Shown piece by piece: positions 33,028 through 46,725 of a stretch of 64,000 nt of DNA. How positions within the stretch are numbered: the first letter of the stretch is position 1; each line of letters opens with the position of its first letter. Under the pieces are notes generated by a model. It did no database searches and was not told where the DNA came from. It worked only from the letters and a program-made list of their open reading frames with translations. The DNA comes from Anagrus nilaparvatae (lineage: Eukaryota; Arthropoda; Insecta; Hymenoptera; Mymaridae): assembly GCA_022575985.1 (NCBI GenBank), contig JAKSXM010000231.1:9240501-9304500 (forward strand), read 5' to 3'. Position numbers and translations under genes: made by a program.

Positions 33028-33235
33028 ACAGATCTGTACAGATATGCGCAGAAAGTGGCAAAATACAGATCTGTACAGATATGAAAAATAAAAATTACAG
33101 ATCTGCGCAGATCAAAGATTTTTTTCATAGGGGTACTTCAGAACTTGACAATTAAGGAGGGGGGTCAAATTTGTCCTATTTAAGGGGGGAGATTAAAATG
33201 GTCCTATTTAAGGGGAGTGGTCAAATATATCCTAC
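33028..33235. repeat. Two short repeat clusters: ACAGATCTGTACAGAT x3 and a ~29-bp G-rich unit x3
   Basis: ACAGATCTGTACAGAT occurs at 33028 and 33065, and ACAGATCTGCGCAGAT at 33098. Then AAGGAGGGGGGTCAAATTTG-like units repeat from 33151 to 33235, each ending TCCT. Function unknown. Confidence 0.85.
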
Positions 33236-33240
33236 CCAAT

Positions 33241-34986
33241 AGGCACACTATTTCATTTTCGAATTAGAATTCCAATCGAATTCTATACGAATTGTTTATG
33301 GATTCAAAAAAAAGTTATACTTAAAAATGAAATATTTTTATTTACTTTAAACAATAAATAATGTTATCAGTATTAATCGCACAAAAAGAAACATAATGAT
33401 TTCCCATATGGTTTACCATAAGGTGTATTATTAACTCAAAAAGGTGTTATTTATCTCCTGGAAAACCTTCGGGATGAAAATGAACTGCAGTTTTAACAAT
33501 ATTTGCAACTTGATCCTGGAATCCAGAGAAAAAAATTTTCACATCAATTTGACTCACGGGTTTTCACCTGAAAACTACCTAGTTTGAACCTTTAGAAAAC
33601 CTAAAAATATTATAAATGAGAAATCGGTGATAGGTGCCAAAAAAATTTTTCCGTTTTATGTCAAAAACTACTTTTTTTTGTAACTGAGCTACCCAATTTT
33701 TGAAAATTTTTATTATTGGGGTTGCTGACGATATTTTTGGAAATTTTTGTTTTTAAAAAGTTAAAAAAAGTTCAAAACTTCAATCTGGAACTAGAGACCC
33801 TTGAATATGTACATTTTATTTTGGTGAAACTTTTGGCTGGATATATTAACATACAAAAAAGTTCAAAATAATGATTCCAAATAATGATTTTACGAAATTT
33901 CTTTTTCTGGTTGTAGCCAATAAAATCTGCCAATGTAAAATTTAGAAAGTATTTTACCTAGAAAAAAAGTTTTAGATAATTCTGAAGTAGTTTTTCCTTG
34001 ACTATTCATCCCTTTAAAAAAAAATATTTTTATTTGAAAAAATTATTTTTTTAGCCAAAAAAATTAATAATTAAAATTAGCTATTTAGTATATTGCAATA
34101 ATTTTGGGCAAAATAAAAGAGTATTTATAATAATATAACTTGTATCGCTATTATAAGGATAAATACGTTAAGGAGTTATGAGATAAATAAAAATGATGAC
34201 AGAAATGAATGAAACTGGAAAATTATTAAATTTAAACATTTTTAAAGTTGAATAGAACTTGGTTTTACCTTTGTTACCACATTAATTTTCATTTTACTGC
34301 AAATTAAAAATAGGCAGTTTTACCACATTTAATCATTAAATATTAGGTAAAAACTAAGTTTTAGCAAGTAACATAACCTAAAATAATAATGTTTTTTCAC
34401 AATTTATAAAATTGAAATAACTTTTTTTTGCAATAATATTACAAATATACACATTTTTTAATATTTTTACGACTAATTTTATTTTAAACTGCAAATTATA
34501 AAAAAAAAAATAGCGTCGGTAATGTGGATATTGACTAAAATATTCTATTTACCCTGATAACTCCTTAAATCAAATAACACCAATATTTCATATTTTAAAG
34601 ATATTTCAGATTTTTTAAACAGTTTTTAAAAAATGTAAATTTAAAAAAAAATAAACACTAAAAATTATATAACTTAAAAACTATGATAGGTGAGAAGAAA
34701 ACCTATAACTTATATTAACTGCACAATTTTTTTCTTTTGACAACGGTTTCATAATAATTGGTTTTGTGGATCTTGAGTTATGAGGGTACTTCAGAATGGG
34801 CTACTCGTAGGCAGATAAATTTTTAAATATGTAGAGTATAGTAAGATAAGATATATGTATATGGACAATTCTTTTTTAACTTGGCCATATTTAAAGCAAC
34901 GTATACGACCGTAGATATGACAAGATAGGGGTCTAGTTATAAACCCTGATTTTTTGAATGCTTTTTTAAATCGGCTTCTTGGGAAA
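33241..34986. other. AT-rich DNA, no gene seen
   Basis: Nothing recognised. GGGTACTTCAGAA occurs at about 33131 and again at about 34786 as a 13-bp direct repeat, possibly ends of an old insertion. Confidence 0.4.
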
Positions 34987-35192
34987 AAATAAAAGTATTT
35001 GAACTACGTTTTTTGTTGTTCTAAAAACGAATTTGAAGTCAGAATTAACCTATAACCCTTAGTTTTTGCCCCAGAGGGTGAATATTTTATTTTTTACAAA
35101 AGTTAAAAATAAAAGTATCTTAGTTACGTTTTTTGATGTTCTGAAAACGAATTTTAGGTAATAATTTATCCATCATCCTTAGTTTTTGTCCC
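34987..35192 (+). repeat. Diverged tandem duplication, 120-bp period
   Basis: AAATAAAAGTATTTGAACTACG at 34987 recurs as AAATAAAAGTATCTTAGTTACG at 35107, and both end TTAGTTTTTGYCCC. Confidence 0.85.
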
Positions 35193-35229
35193 AACTACCC
35201 CAGTTACCATCTAAAACCCACCAGAGGAA

Positions 35230-36822
35230 GGTTAATTAATCGCTTTAAAGTATTACAGCGATGTCAGGATGGTGCTAAGAACTTTTGTTGGAAACAGTAA
35301 GCACCTACGAGCATATTTGATTACGTATGTTTCGTTTCTTGAAATCAAGGATGTTTCTTTTGGTATCTAGAGTTCCCATCCTCAAAAGACCTTCTTACAC
35401 GCTTTCTTCAATGGATATCGTCTACCTCTCTCTTCATTGATCAACAGTAGTATGCCATCATATGAATATCCCATCTTTCTGATTTCAAGAAACGAAAAAT
35501 ACGAATATATGAAAATTCCTTCTGACTTGCTTCAATGTTCAAAAAGAATCACCCATATATTTATACACATGAATAGAGCATCGCGCATCGTATATAATTA
35601 ATGTAAAAGTTTATCTGATAAACTCTGGCACTACGATTGGTTTGATTAGACATTTTTTTTTTTTTACATTTTTATCCATAAATGAATATCTTTAATTTTA
35701 TTTTAAAACACATCAAGTATGTGTCTTGAAATTCCATGTAACGTACAAAAGTATATTAAATTTTTTAATATTAACATTATTTCTCTGTTTTTTTGAATTC
35801 AATAATTGTATTATGTAAAAAGGTGATAAAATAAAAAATACTAATTGCGCATATGCTCAATATAAATTTTATATCATTTGTAGATAATAAAAGATTTTGA
35901 TAATTTAAAAAACAGGTGTGTGTCAGACTTTTGCTTCGTTTAATATTGAATATTCTCAAGTCAACTAGAATTATTTTAATAACTTCAGTGCATTATATTT
36001 ATTTTAAAAAAGTGATGAATTATATAATTTATAAGGACGTTAAATTATCTTTTATCTTGTATGAATACATGCGTGAGTTTAAAGTGTCTTAAAACTGACT
36101 TAAAAGTTTAAATTTGAAGAAGGAATTTTTTAAAAATTAAAAATATTTATTTAATGCCACCTGTTTGCGCGGGAAATTCGAATCGAGCTTTATATTTATA
36201 GCAACGAAAGATTGCTTTTGTTTAATTAATTACTTAAATAATCTTTATGATTGCTCTACTCATTGCGTCACGAGGTTATAACGTGTCTATGAATTTTATA
36301 TCTTTGTCAGACTCTTCGTTCGAACATTCTTTATCTGTCGCTTTTAGTTTTTAAAGAGGCCTTCGTATGTGATATCTTTTTCCCCCCAAACTTTTTGATT
36401 CTCTTGGTTTAATAACTATATTTCATCGTGGTGGGAGATTGTTTCTCGATTTCTTTTTCTTCATCATAACATTTCTCGGCAATTCTCCATACGGTTTATT
36501 ATTATAAACTGATGCAATTTTTTTTTTTTTTTTTAATTAAAAACAATAATTTTTTTTCTTGTTTATAAATCTAAAAATTTCAAAATCCCGCCACGTACTG
36601 TTACACGGTTAAATAATAATATTAGGTCTCGTTATTTTCAAGTGCATGAACTAAATTTAAGCAAGTGTAAGTGATTTTTGGACCAAACTGATTCAAAAGG
36701 CAAACGATAAAAAGTGGTGTTTAAAGTAGTCAAAATTAGTGTCCAATAACAACAAGGAAACAAGTAAAAAAGTAAAAAAGAAAGGATCTATAAAAAACTA
36801 ATACTAATAAATAAGTGACAAC
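35230..36822 (+). promoter_or_regulatory. Repeat-poor region upstream of the short exon; possible promoter and 5' UTR
   Basis: Unlike its neighbours, this stretch has no visible transposon and richer base composition, as expected of a promoter. It holds inverted CGTTTCTTGAAATCA/TGATTTCAAGAAACG (35334 and 35480) and GTTTATCTGATAAAC (35610-35624). No transcription start can be fixed. Confidence 0.4.
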
Positions 36823-36906
36823 ATGCAATTAGAAGATTTGCCGCAAATGCGCACTTTGTCACCCGGCAATTCGCCGAATCCCAAAAGGCGCAAAGAATTT
36901 GATTTG
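36823..36906 (+). CDS. Short 28-codon first coding exon, phase 0; possible alternative cnc exon
   Basis: ATG at 36823 follows an in-frame TAA at 36808. The 28 codons read MQLEDLPQMRTLSPGNSPNP then KRRKEFDL, followed by a strong donor GTAAGA at 36907. Codon choice is GC-richer than the surrounding DNA, and the Pro/Ser-rich, basic PKRRK stretch looks like a nuclear-localisation signal. The exon ends in phase 0, like the cnc exon at 54645-55103 on the same strand, so it could be an alternative first exon that skips that exon and splices to the common body; vertebrate Nrf2 begins with an equally short exon. I do not recognise the sequence itself. It could belong to another gene. Confidence 0.55.
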
Positions 36907-39900
36907 GTAAGAAATTATTCATGAACGTTTTAATGATACACCTCCTGAAAACACGCGCTTATTGAATGAAATTTATTATCTCCTGAATCAAAACTTTCTT
37001 GGAGTACCGTTGCTACCATTCGTGTAATTATTATAACACAATTACAAATGGTAAAATTTCTCTTCTAATACTTATTTTTTTCATAAAATTAAAATTCTTG
37101 CAGTAAGATAAAATGATTTTTGTTTACTTTTATTAAATTGCAATTAATATCGTAACAATAAAAAATAAGCAGGGAGAATAAATAATGCAGATTATAACGA
37201 AAAAATTAATTTACTAACATAAATGATAAATTTTATAAAGCAGGGAGATAAATATAGAAATGTTTGCTTTTTGTTTTTATGTATTTTAATCCATAAATTT
37301 ATAATATAATGCGATTAAATGTTTACATAAATAATTTAAGTACTAATCTATTGAAATTTTTCTTATTTTTAAACGTTTATTTGGTTTCCGAAACCGGGCC
37401 CTGAAAAGGTTTATCCTGTGAAATATTACAGGTCCAAAAAGCTCTGTACGTTATTTGGTCAATAAATTCAAATTATTCTATAAAAGCAAAATAAACATTT
37501 TTTGGATCCGGTTAAGAATGCACTACTGTTTTCTTTATTGATTTATTGTGCAAATAATTTTATAAAACAAGTTAAGTTTTTTGTATGAATATATTTTACA
37601 TTAATTCAAACTACATTAGCTGCTAAATAAAATTGATACCAAAAATATTTTACTGATATGGAATTAATGGATTGAAATAAAATTTTTTTTTTATAAATTT
37701 TGATTTATATTTCAAAAAAATTTGATTAACTTCTTGGAAATATTGACTTTTTTATTATAATGTATTTTAAAAGCAAAACTTTTTTATCACTTTTGTCATA
37801 AATTTTAAAATTAAGGAAATTTAGTAATAAAACATAAATTGATAAATTATAGAAGCCTCTGAGAAAAATGAGGTTCTATGGTACCAAAAAACGTTAGAGA
37901 ATACCAATGACATCATATCATTCGGAAAATAATTAAGAATTCAAAACAAGAAATTTTGCAAACATGCATGCTTATTTTATAAAACCTTTTAATTTAAAAA
38001 TTGGTCCAAAAAAAAATCCCAAGTTTCAAACCCCTTCACTAGATGGAGTAGCTGAAAGTCTAAATTGTTTTACTATAATCGGTGATTCAAATAAAAATAT
38101 TTACTTACAAGGGCCAAGAGATATAATGGTCTTTCAGAGAGAACTGATTCAGAATCAAAGTGGATGTCTGTAAAGGGCAAATTAAAATCACCTATACCGC
38201 CTGATTTTTATGGATTTTTTATTTTTTGGTTCATTAGTAACAAATTTTTGATAATACTTATGTGAGCATGGAGTAATATTTATTATACAAGTTTTATTGT
38301 TACATAAAACTATGTTTTTCAAATTAAAAAATAAAAAATCTAACCAGTTATTATATAATATTGATCCAAGTTACATTACTTTAATTTATGTAAGTAAACA
38401 TTGATAATGTGGCAGGCAAGCAAGTGATTCATTAGTAAAATAAAATTAAAACTAGATTAACTTAATTTAAAAAAACCCCTTTTTTCTTAGAAAAATAAAA
38501 TTTATTTGTAGGCACGATCAAGTTATCTATCAAAATCCACAGATAAGATTATACCTTTAAACTTAATCATCCGATCAAAAAATGGGAAATTTTTATTTGG
38601 AGAAATTTTAAACTCCAAGGTCTTTTAAGTTGCTTATAACATGCTGATTTGGGTTATATGTTTGAAGATGTCTTCAAAATTGATGACTATAAAAGTTAAT
38701 GACCTTGATAACATGCAGAAATAATATATATGAATCCTATGTCTACCAGCATCAAACGCGTAGTTCGTTTTGTTTTTAGACCCTCGTTTGTAAATTTAAA
38801 AAAAAAGTCAACTCAAAAATTTTTAATGATTCATTAAACCCAGTAGAATTCCACGATTATTGTAAATTAAAACAGTTTTGGCATCTGAGAATATCATATT
38901 CATTATCACTTTTTTTTCGAATTTAAAAAAAAAAAAAATTTATAATTTTTGGTGAGCCGAAAATTTTTATAAAACAGGAGTTTTTTCAAAAATATGCATC
39001 TGAAGAAAAAGATGAAATAAATTTGCTATATAGATCCATGTATACAACTATCCATTTTATCCAAAAATCTAGTTCTTGGAGCAATAAAACTGTTCAACAA
39101 AAGAAAAATATTATGAAATAATTTTTATTCATTATTTAAATAAAAAATATGTCAAGTTTAAAAACATTATAATCTTAAAAATTTGCATTCTATAAAAAAA
39201 CCAGTTAAGAGTTTTACTATACTTTATTTATATTTGCAAAATTTATCTTATTAACTTGTTAATTATTTTTTGAAGTTATTAAAATAGGCTTATTGCTAAC
39301 TCAAAACTTATTTAGCCCTTTACTTTTTAATAAGATCATTTTTAGTTCAATTTTAGATATATTCTATTCATTTCTATTTAATTACTAATCGTATTTTATC
39401 TCTTTTCTTCAACTGCAGGTTAATTTTACTGGTTTAATTTCATACTTAAGGGCTAATTACACTGGATAAAAACTTCAGTGTAAAAACCCTAATTTTTGAA
39501 AAATGGAAACCTTAAATTTGATGCTGTTAAAAAAATTACAGCAATAGAAATTTTAGAAAATTTATTGAAATGTAAGGCTTTGATAAAAAAAATAGTGTGT
39601 AGAAAATGTTATTTCAAAAATAGGTGAAAACTGTCAGTTTTTAAAGAATTTTCATGACTAATAAGTGCACATATTTGATCGCAATATATATTCACCCATT
39701 TGTGCTTTTAAAACCTTCTTATAGTATTCTTTTTTTCAAATTTTTATTATTTAAATTCATTCCTTAATTTCCTTAGAAATTGATGTAGATGAAAAAATTG
39801 TATTTAGCAGGTTTACCAAGCTTAATTGAAATAAAAAAATCTTGTTTTTGGACACTGCTACCTGTTTCCTCAGTCAAAGGGTAATTTTTCGGAAAATTAG

Positions 39901-41512
39901 TTGGTTCCTATAAGAGCAGGATAATATACGAAGGATTTGAAAAAATAATTAAGAGATCAGCAGATTTTCCATTAAGAACTATGAAAAAAAGTTTTCTGTT
40001 AATTATTTAAAAGATTTTCGAAAATTTATCATATTTTTTTTCAAAATCTAAATTAAAAAAATTGGTAACTAGAATCCAGCATCATTAATTTCTTTTTTAT
40101 ACATAGTCACTTTTTAAAATTAAAAATAGGGTACAGGATGGGGTGGTGGACATCGATGCGGTTTTGAATACCCAGCGTTATTTTACTAAATAACTAAAAT
40201 AGAAATAAGTAAAAAGATATTATATTATTTTAAAAAATATTCTTTAAACATTGCTTTCTTTGCTATCTAGTTTTTTTTGGAAATTTCTAATTATTTATAA
40301 TAAAACCCTGAATCAAAATAGAGTACTTGATAGGGTATCGTTTTTTAACAAAAATTCTAAGAATACGAGATACGTAAAATTGATATTTTGCTTGAATTTG
40401 TTTAACAATCCCACATAAAAAAATTAAGCTTACCGTAAGCTTTATAATAAACTACTTTTTATAATAAAAGTTAAAAAGTTTCCTCAAGAAATCTACACGT
40501 GAACAAATATAATCAATAAAAAAGATCTTGTGACGTTGGTGCAATATTATTATCTTTTATTATTAAGCGCGCCCAAAACCATTATTTTGAATTCTCAAAA
40601 CGAGAATTCAAAAATCAAAGAGGACGTTTTTTTTTGCTTGTTTTTTTTTTTTTTACAATAACTTGCAAATTTTGGATAATACCAGAAATTTTAGAAAAAG
40701 TGATTGCGTCATTTTTAAGAATAAAAAATGTAAAATAAATCGAAAAACTTGCCGAACCACTGCATTAAAAATTCAATAGCTTAATAATATTTAACTTGAA
40801 GGTCATAATTCTGATATGCTAATCTTAAACAATATACTATAAACAATTTTTTAAATTATTGATATTTATTTACATTTAACTATTTCCTTGATTTATTTAA
40901 AAATATTGCCGGCAAATAATTGTAAAATTTATTAAAGTTTCCTTAAAATTTTTATTTTTATTCATTATATATAATCCGTGTTTTTTCACATTCAGCTTAA
41001 GTACATAAATGGGTAAAATTGTGCCAAAATTAAAATTAGTCGAATATTCCCTTTCTTAATAAGAACTTTCTTTGTATAGACTTCTTGATGTAGTTTTTTG
41101 AAGGTGCGCTGGAAAATTTACTCCAAGATTGCAAATATTCTTGATTAAGATATACAATAAGTAATTTGACAGGTTTCTGAGCTTGAATTTTGCTTGCTAC
41201 CAGTATTATTATAAATTAGTTGAATGAACTTTGGAAGACAGAATTGTCTGAAGAAGTCAGCCATTCAATTTTTCAAAAAATAAAAAATAAAGTCATATGT
41301 CATCTTTTGAAAAAATATAGCATAAAAGGTAGACCTGTTTTTAATTTTAATAAATTATTATTTTTTTTAACTCAGGTAAAACCATAGACGCATCATAAAC
41401 AGTGAATCCATGGGTAAAACCTACCGTACTTTTTATAATACTTTTTTTTTTATTTCAAAGGATTTTTATTATCTTATTTTTATGGCATAAAAAAGTTTTA
41501 AATATACACTGT
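36907..41512. other. AT-rich probable intron, no gene seen
   Basis: No convincing exon or transposon end. The 69-codon plus ORF at 37964 lacks splice signals and family features. Confidence 0.45.
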
Positions 41513-41514
41513 AA

Positions 41515-41874
41515 AAAGTAACTTTCTTATATTCACAAAAAAAGTAGAAAATTTTCGAAAAATTAGTAAATTTTCGATAATAATCGTAAATTTACTAAAT
41601 TTAGTATATTAACAAAAAATTCGAGAATTCTCGATTTTTTCTTGTGAATTTACGAAAAAATTTATAAATTAGCAAGTATTTTTTGTTAATTTTCGAAAAA
41701 AAATTGTAAATTACCAATTTTTCTTGTGAATTTACAAAAAAAAATCGGAAATACTCAAATTTTTAGTTAATATACTAAATTTAGTAAATTTACTATTTTT
41801 TTCGAAAAATTACTAATTTTTCGAAAATATTCTATTTTTTTTGTGAATCTAAGAAAGTTACTTTTTACAGTGTA
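41515..41874. mobile_element. Palindromic MITE, 360 bp, TA-flanked
   Basis: The whole unit folds on itself: TACACTGTAAAAAGTAACTT at 41515 and its reverse complement ending at 41874, with inner TTTTCGAAAAATTAGTAAA words inverted. TA flanks both ends. Confidence 0.9.
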
Positions 41875-42140
41875 TACAAACTGAAAAAACAGTATTTATC
41901 AACTGAACCTTTTTATTAGAGTTTGTATCAGAGTCTCATTTTATTTTTTTCGGTATTCCTTTGCTCGCTGGTCAAAAACAATATGGAACATAAAAAAATA
42001 TCACATCCAAGGATTTGTTTAAATGGGAAAAAGAACGTCAGTTTTTCCTTTGTTATTTAAATAGAGATTTTTTTAGAATTTTTCTCATCTTGGTTGCCGA
42101 AAACGACGGTTATTTTGCTGTAGTAATAAAAGATTTGAAA

Positions 42141-44312
42141 TAGGGGTGTGCGGTTTCCCGACCCGAAGCTTCGGGTCGGTCCTGAATTTTTTCAGGTCGG
42201 GTCGGGACGGTCTTCGGGTATTCCCGAAAAGTTTCCGAGGTCCGAAGGTACAGTTTTTTCGTCCTAAATTTCCCTGGCATTATGATTACATGAACCTTAT
42301 GCCGGGAATTTTTTGTTCACGCTTAAAAAAGATGAAAATAGTCAAAAAAAAGCTTACTAGAAAAAAATTATAATTTTTATTACCTATATAAGTAATTATT
42401 TATTTTTCATGTAAATTAAACAAGGAACTAAATAATTTGCACTCTTTTTAACATTTATACTTCGTACACTTACTGTTTTAAATTTTTCATTTTCTTAAAA
42501 AATAGTCATTGATCCTAATTTATATTTTTACAAAAAAAAAAGTCATGTACCAGAGGGTAGAACCCCTGGTATAGGGGGGTTTTTGGTGGTGCTGAAACCG
42601 AATATGGCTATAGAAATGCAATAAAACTAGCCACTTCCCCCTCAGCGACCCATATGCCCCCCGAAAAAGAGAAAAATTTTTTCTTTTCGAAAAATGAAAA
42701 TTGAACTTTATACTCATGTTTTTTGGGACGCTGATACCAAATATGGATACAAAAAGTGTTTTCTACCAACGTTTGGCCCTTTAGATAGTCCTAAAATGAA
42801 TATAAAAAATGTTTTCTACTAATGTTTGGCCCTGTAAACCACCCCATTGCCCCCATTCAACCCCCCAAACGGGTTAAAAATATTTTTATTAGAAAAATTA
42901 AAACTCAATGCGTATTCTTATGTTTTTTGAGACGATAAAACCAAAGATGAACATAAAAAATGTTTTTAACCAATTCTTGGCCCTGTAGACCATCCGAGTG
43001 TCCCCATTCATCCCCCAAACGAGTTAAAAATATTTTTATTAGAAAAATTAAAACTCGATATGTATTCTTATGTTTTTTGAGATGCTAAAACCAAAGATGT
43101 ATATAAAGAAAGGTTTTTAACGAATGCTTGGCCCTCTATACCACCACAGTGCCCCCATTCATCCCCCAAAATTGGTTGATTAATCCTCTTTGCATGGCGA
43201 GTCTCTTTTTCCATGCATTAATTTTTTAACAGGTTAAACTTTTTTTTCTAATTGTCAAAAAAATAAGAATACACTGTGAATTTTAATATTCCTAATAAAA
43301 ATATATTTAACCCTTTTGGGGGGTTGAATGGGGGCACTGGAGTGGTCTAGAGGGCCAAGCATTGGTTAAATACATTTTTTATATTCATCTTTGGTTTCAG
43401 CGAACAAAAAACACAAGAATACACATTAAGTTTTAGTTTTTATAATAAAAATTTTTATATCTCATTTTGGGGGGATGCAAGGGGGCACTGGGGTGGTCTA
43501 CAGGGCCAAACGTTCGTAGAAAACAATTTTTATATTCATTTTTGATTTTTAAAAAATATAAGAATACACTTTGACTTTTAATTTTCTTAAGAAAAATATT
43601 TTTAACCCGTTTGGGGGGGTATGAATGGGGGCACTGGGGCTATCTAAAGAGCTAAACGTTGGTTGAAAACATTTTTTATATCCATATTTGGTATCAGCGT
43701 CCCAAAAGACATGAGTATAAAGTTCAATTTTCATTTTTCGAAAAGAAAAAATTTTTCTCTTTTTTGGGGGGCATATGGGTCGCTGAGGGTGGTTAGTTTT
43801 ATTGCATTTCTATAGCCATATTCGGTTTCAGCACTACCAAAAACCCCCCTATACCAGGGGTTCTACCCTCTGGTACATGACTTTTTTTTTTGTGTGCCTG
43901 TGTTATTATTTTTGTAAAAATATAAATTAGGATCAATGACTATTTTTTAAGAAAATGAAAAATTTAAAACAGTAAGTGTACGAAGTATAAATGTTAAAAA
44001 GAGTGCAAATTATTTAGTTCCTTGTTTAATTTACATGAAAAATAAATAATTACTTATAGGTAATAAAAATTATAATTTTTTTCTAGTAAGCTTTATTTTG
44101 ACTATTTTTCATCTTTTTTAAGCGTGAAGAAAAATTCCCGACATAAGGTTCATGTAATCATAATGCCAGGGAAATTTAGGACGAAAAAACTGTACCTTCG
44201 GACCTCGGAAACTTTTCGGAAATACCCGAAGACCGTCCTGACCCGACCCGAAAAAATCCAGGACCGACCCGAAGCTCGGGTACCGGAGAATTCGGGAAAC
44301 CGCACACCCCTA
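42141..44312. mobile_element. hAT-type giant foldback element, 2.17 kb
   Basis: ATTTGAAA at 42133-42140 is repeated exactly at 44313-44320, an 8-bp target duplication. The ends are TAGGGGTGTGCGG and its inverse, as in hAT elements. Each arm exceeds 1 kb: an outer CCCGAAG/ACCCGACCCG GC-rich part, a unique AT-rich part, then three or four ~120-bp blocks with CCCCATTC and TTAAAAATATTTTTATTAG. The two arms meet near 43,230. There is no transposase, so it depends on one elsewhere. ORFs at 42146, 42520, 43549 and 44124 are reflections in the arms. Confidence 0.95.
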
Positions 44313-44320
44313 ATTTGAAA

Positions 44321-45316
44321 ATAAGGGAAAAAAGGGACGCTAAAGTCAAAACATAATATGTTTTTTTTTTTTTTTAATTTGGCAGCTAAAGTTGATCTTA
44401 TTTATTAAGATAGCTAGTAATGTATTTTTTATTTACAAAAAAAAAATTAATTTCAATTTATCTTATTTATTTTGTTTAAAATTTTCTTTAATTTTATCGA
44501 GAAAAAAAAATTAATCTTCTTAAAAACACCAATTTTTATAGATTAATTTGATTTACTTATTAAAAAAAAATCCGTTCTCCGTAACTAGAATTCCGTTTAC
44601 CGGAACATGAATTTTTTTCAGTGTATAGCGTGTGTACGCACCTGAGTAACTTAAAATTCCTCCGGGACGTTTGCCCCAAGAACGTTTTCCTCTTCGGGTT
44701 CTCCCCTCCACTATTTAAATAATATTTTAAATAATTATTATTATTAATAATACGAAATTATAATTTTATTTAAATTTTCTTATTTAATTAATTATAATTA
44801 ATTCTGCTTGTTACTTAAGCATATTGATGATATTGTATTTAGTTTTTGTTAAATTTATAACTTAGTATTTAATCAATGTAATTTTTAATTTTCTTTTTTT
44901 AGTAAATATAATTAATTGTACTATTCTATAAAGTTCCTAAGAAACTTTTTGAATATTATAATAATATTCTTTTCTATAGAAGCATAGCTAAATAAAGCAA
45001 TATTTAAAAAAAGAAAAAATCAAATATGACTTACCCCCAAATATTCTGGGGGTCGAATGAGGGGGAGGGGGCTGTCCGATATTCAACTCCCCTTTTTACA
45101 AAAAAAAAATTAATATCATTAAAATTAAGAAATTATTTTTTATCTTCATTAAAATAATAGAAAAAAATTAAATTTCGGAACCAAATTTTCGGAGGGAATA
45201 AAGCATTAAACTAAATAAAGTACTATTTTACCCCTTCCCTAAAAAAAACTGATACAAATTTTAATTTTTTAATTTTTTTTTCGAATTAACATCCCAGCTG
45301 TCAAGGAAGTTTCAAA
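44321..45316. other. AT-rich DNA, no gene seen
   Basis: Nothing recognised. Confidence 0.4.
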
Positions 45317-46725
45317 TCCGGGACGGACCCGTATAACTAATTTTATAATCCGTACGGATCCGTATTACGGATAATAAACTGATCAGTATGCGATCAGTAT
45401 GTCACGCTTTTTTTCATCAGTAACTGATTACGCATGCGCATAAGTGGTTATAAAATTTTTTTATTTTAGTTTTGTTTTTATAAGGTTATGAAATTTGCTT
45501 TATAATTAGAAAATAATTAGTATCTTATTAAAGAAAATAAATACTTTTTTATAAAATTTTCAATTTTTCACACTAACGTATTTTCCAAATTTTCCAAATT
45601 TTCCAAGAAAGGAACTTTCAACATTACAGGGGGATTTTCGAGGTTGAGAAAGGCGCTTATATTGATAAAAATTTTCAACTTTTCACCCTGACGCATTTTC
45701 CAATTTTCCAAGATAGCGAACCAAAAAAAAAAAATTTAACATTATCTGCGGACTTTAGCGGTTAAGAAAAACGTTTATATTGATGATGATTTTCACTTTT
45801 TTACCTTAACGTATTTTCTGATTTTCCAAGATGGCGGAAGGAAAAATATGAAAAAAAAAAGTTTCTACAATACCCGGGGGTTTTGGAGATGGAGAAAAAT
45901 GTTTTTATGACTGAAAATTTTCATTTTTTCACCCCAAAACATTTTCCAATTTTCCAGATATATTGTACCATGGTATGGTGGACCGAAAAACATGAAAAAG
46001 GAGCTTTCTACATTTCCTGGGGGTTTTCGAGGTTGAGATTAACGGTTTTATTAATGAAAATTTTCTTTTTTTCATTACAACATATTTTTCCAAGATAAAA
46101 TTATAGATAAAACTTAATTTTTTCATGTTTTTTCTTCCACCATCTTGGGAAATTGGAAAATATATTGGGGTGAAAATATGAAAATTTTCATCCCGTAAAA
46201 ACTTCAAATACTTAAAGTAATGTAGAAACTTCCGTTTTTCATGTTTTTTTTACCACTATCTTGGAAAATCGGAAAATATTTTGGGATGAAAAAACGAAAT
46301 TTTTATTCATGAAAACATTTTTCTCAATCTCCAAAACCTGCGGGTAATGTATAAACTTCCATTTTTTCATATTTTTCCATCAGAAAATGCGTCAGGGTGA
46401 AAAATTGAAAATTTTTATCAATATAAACGCCTTTCTCAACCTCGAAAATCCCCTGGTAGTGTTGAAAGTTTCTTTCTTGGAAAATTTGGAAAATTTGAAA
46501 AATACGTTAGTGTGAAAAATTGAAAATTTTTTAAAAAAGTATTTATTTTCTTTGATAAGATACTTATTATTTTCTAATTATAAAGCAAAATTCATAACCT
46601 TATAAAAACAAAACTAAAATAAAAAAATTTTATAACCGCTTATGCGCATGCGTAATCAGTTACTGATGAAAAAAAGCGTGACATACTGATCAGTTTATTA
46701 TCCGTTTGGCGGATAAGTCCCGGAC
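45317..46725. mobile_element. Foldback element with internal ~125-bp tandem blocks
   Basis: The outer arms share ATAATAAACTGATCAGTATG, GTCACGC and CGCATGCGCATAAG..., all inverted on the right (46600-46725). Each arm holds about four blocks with ATTTTCCAAGATGGCGG-like and TTTTCGAGGTTGAGA-like words. The centre is near 46,020. Ends GTCCGGGAC-like; target duplication not resolved. Confidence 0.88.

Noticed and set aside
42146..44318. ORFs in the hAT foldback arms
   Set aside because: Paired reflections of the same sequence; no transposase motifs.
45883..46207. ORFs at the centre of the 45.3-46.7 kb palindrome
   Set aside because: Low-complexity, overlapping on both strands, explained by inverted tandem blocks.
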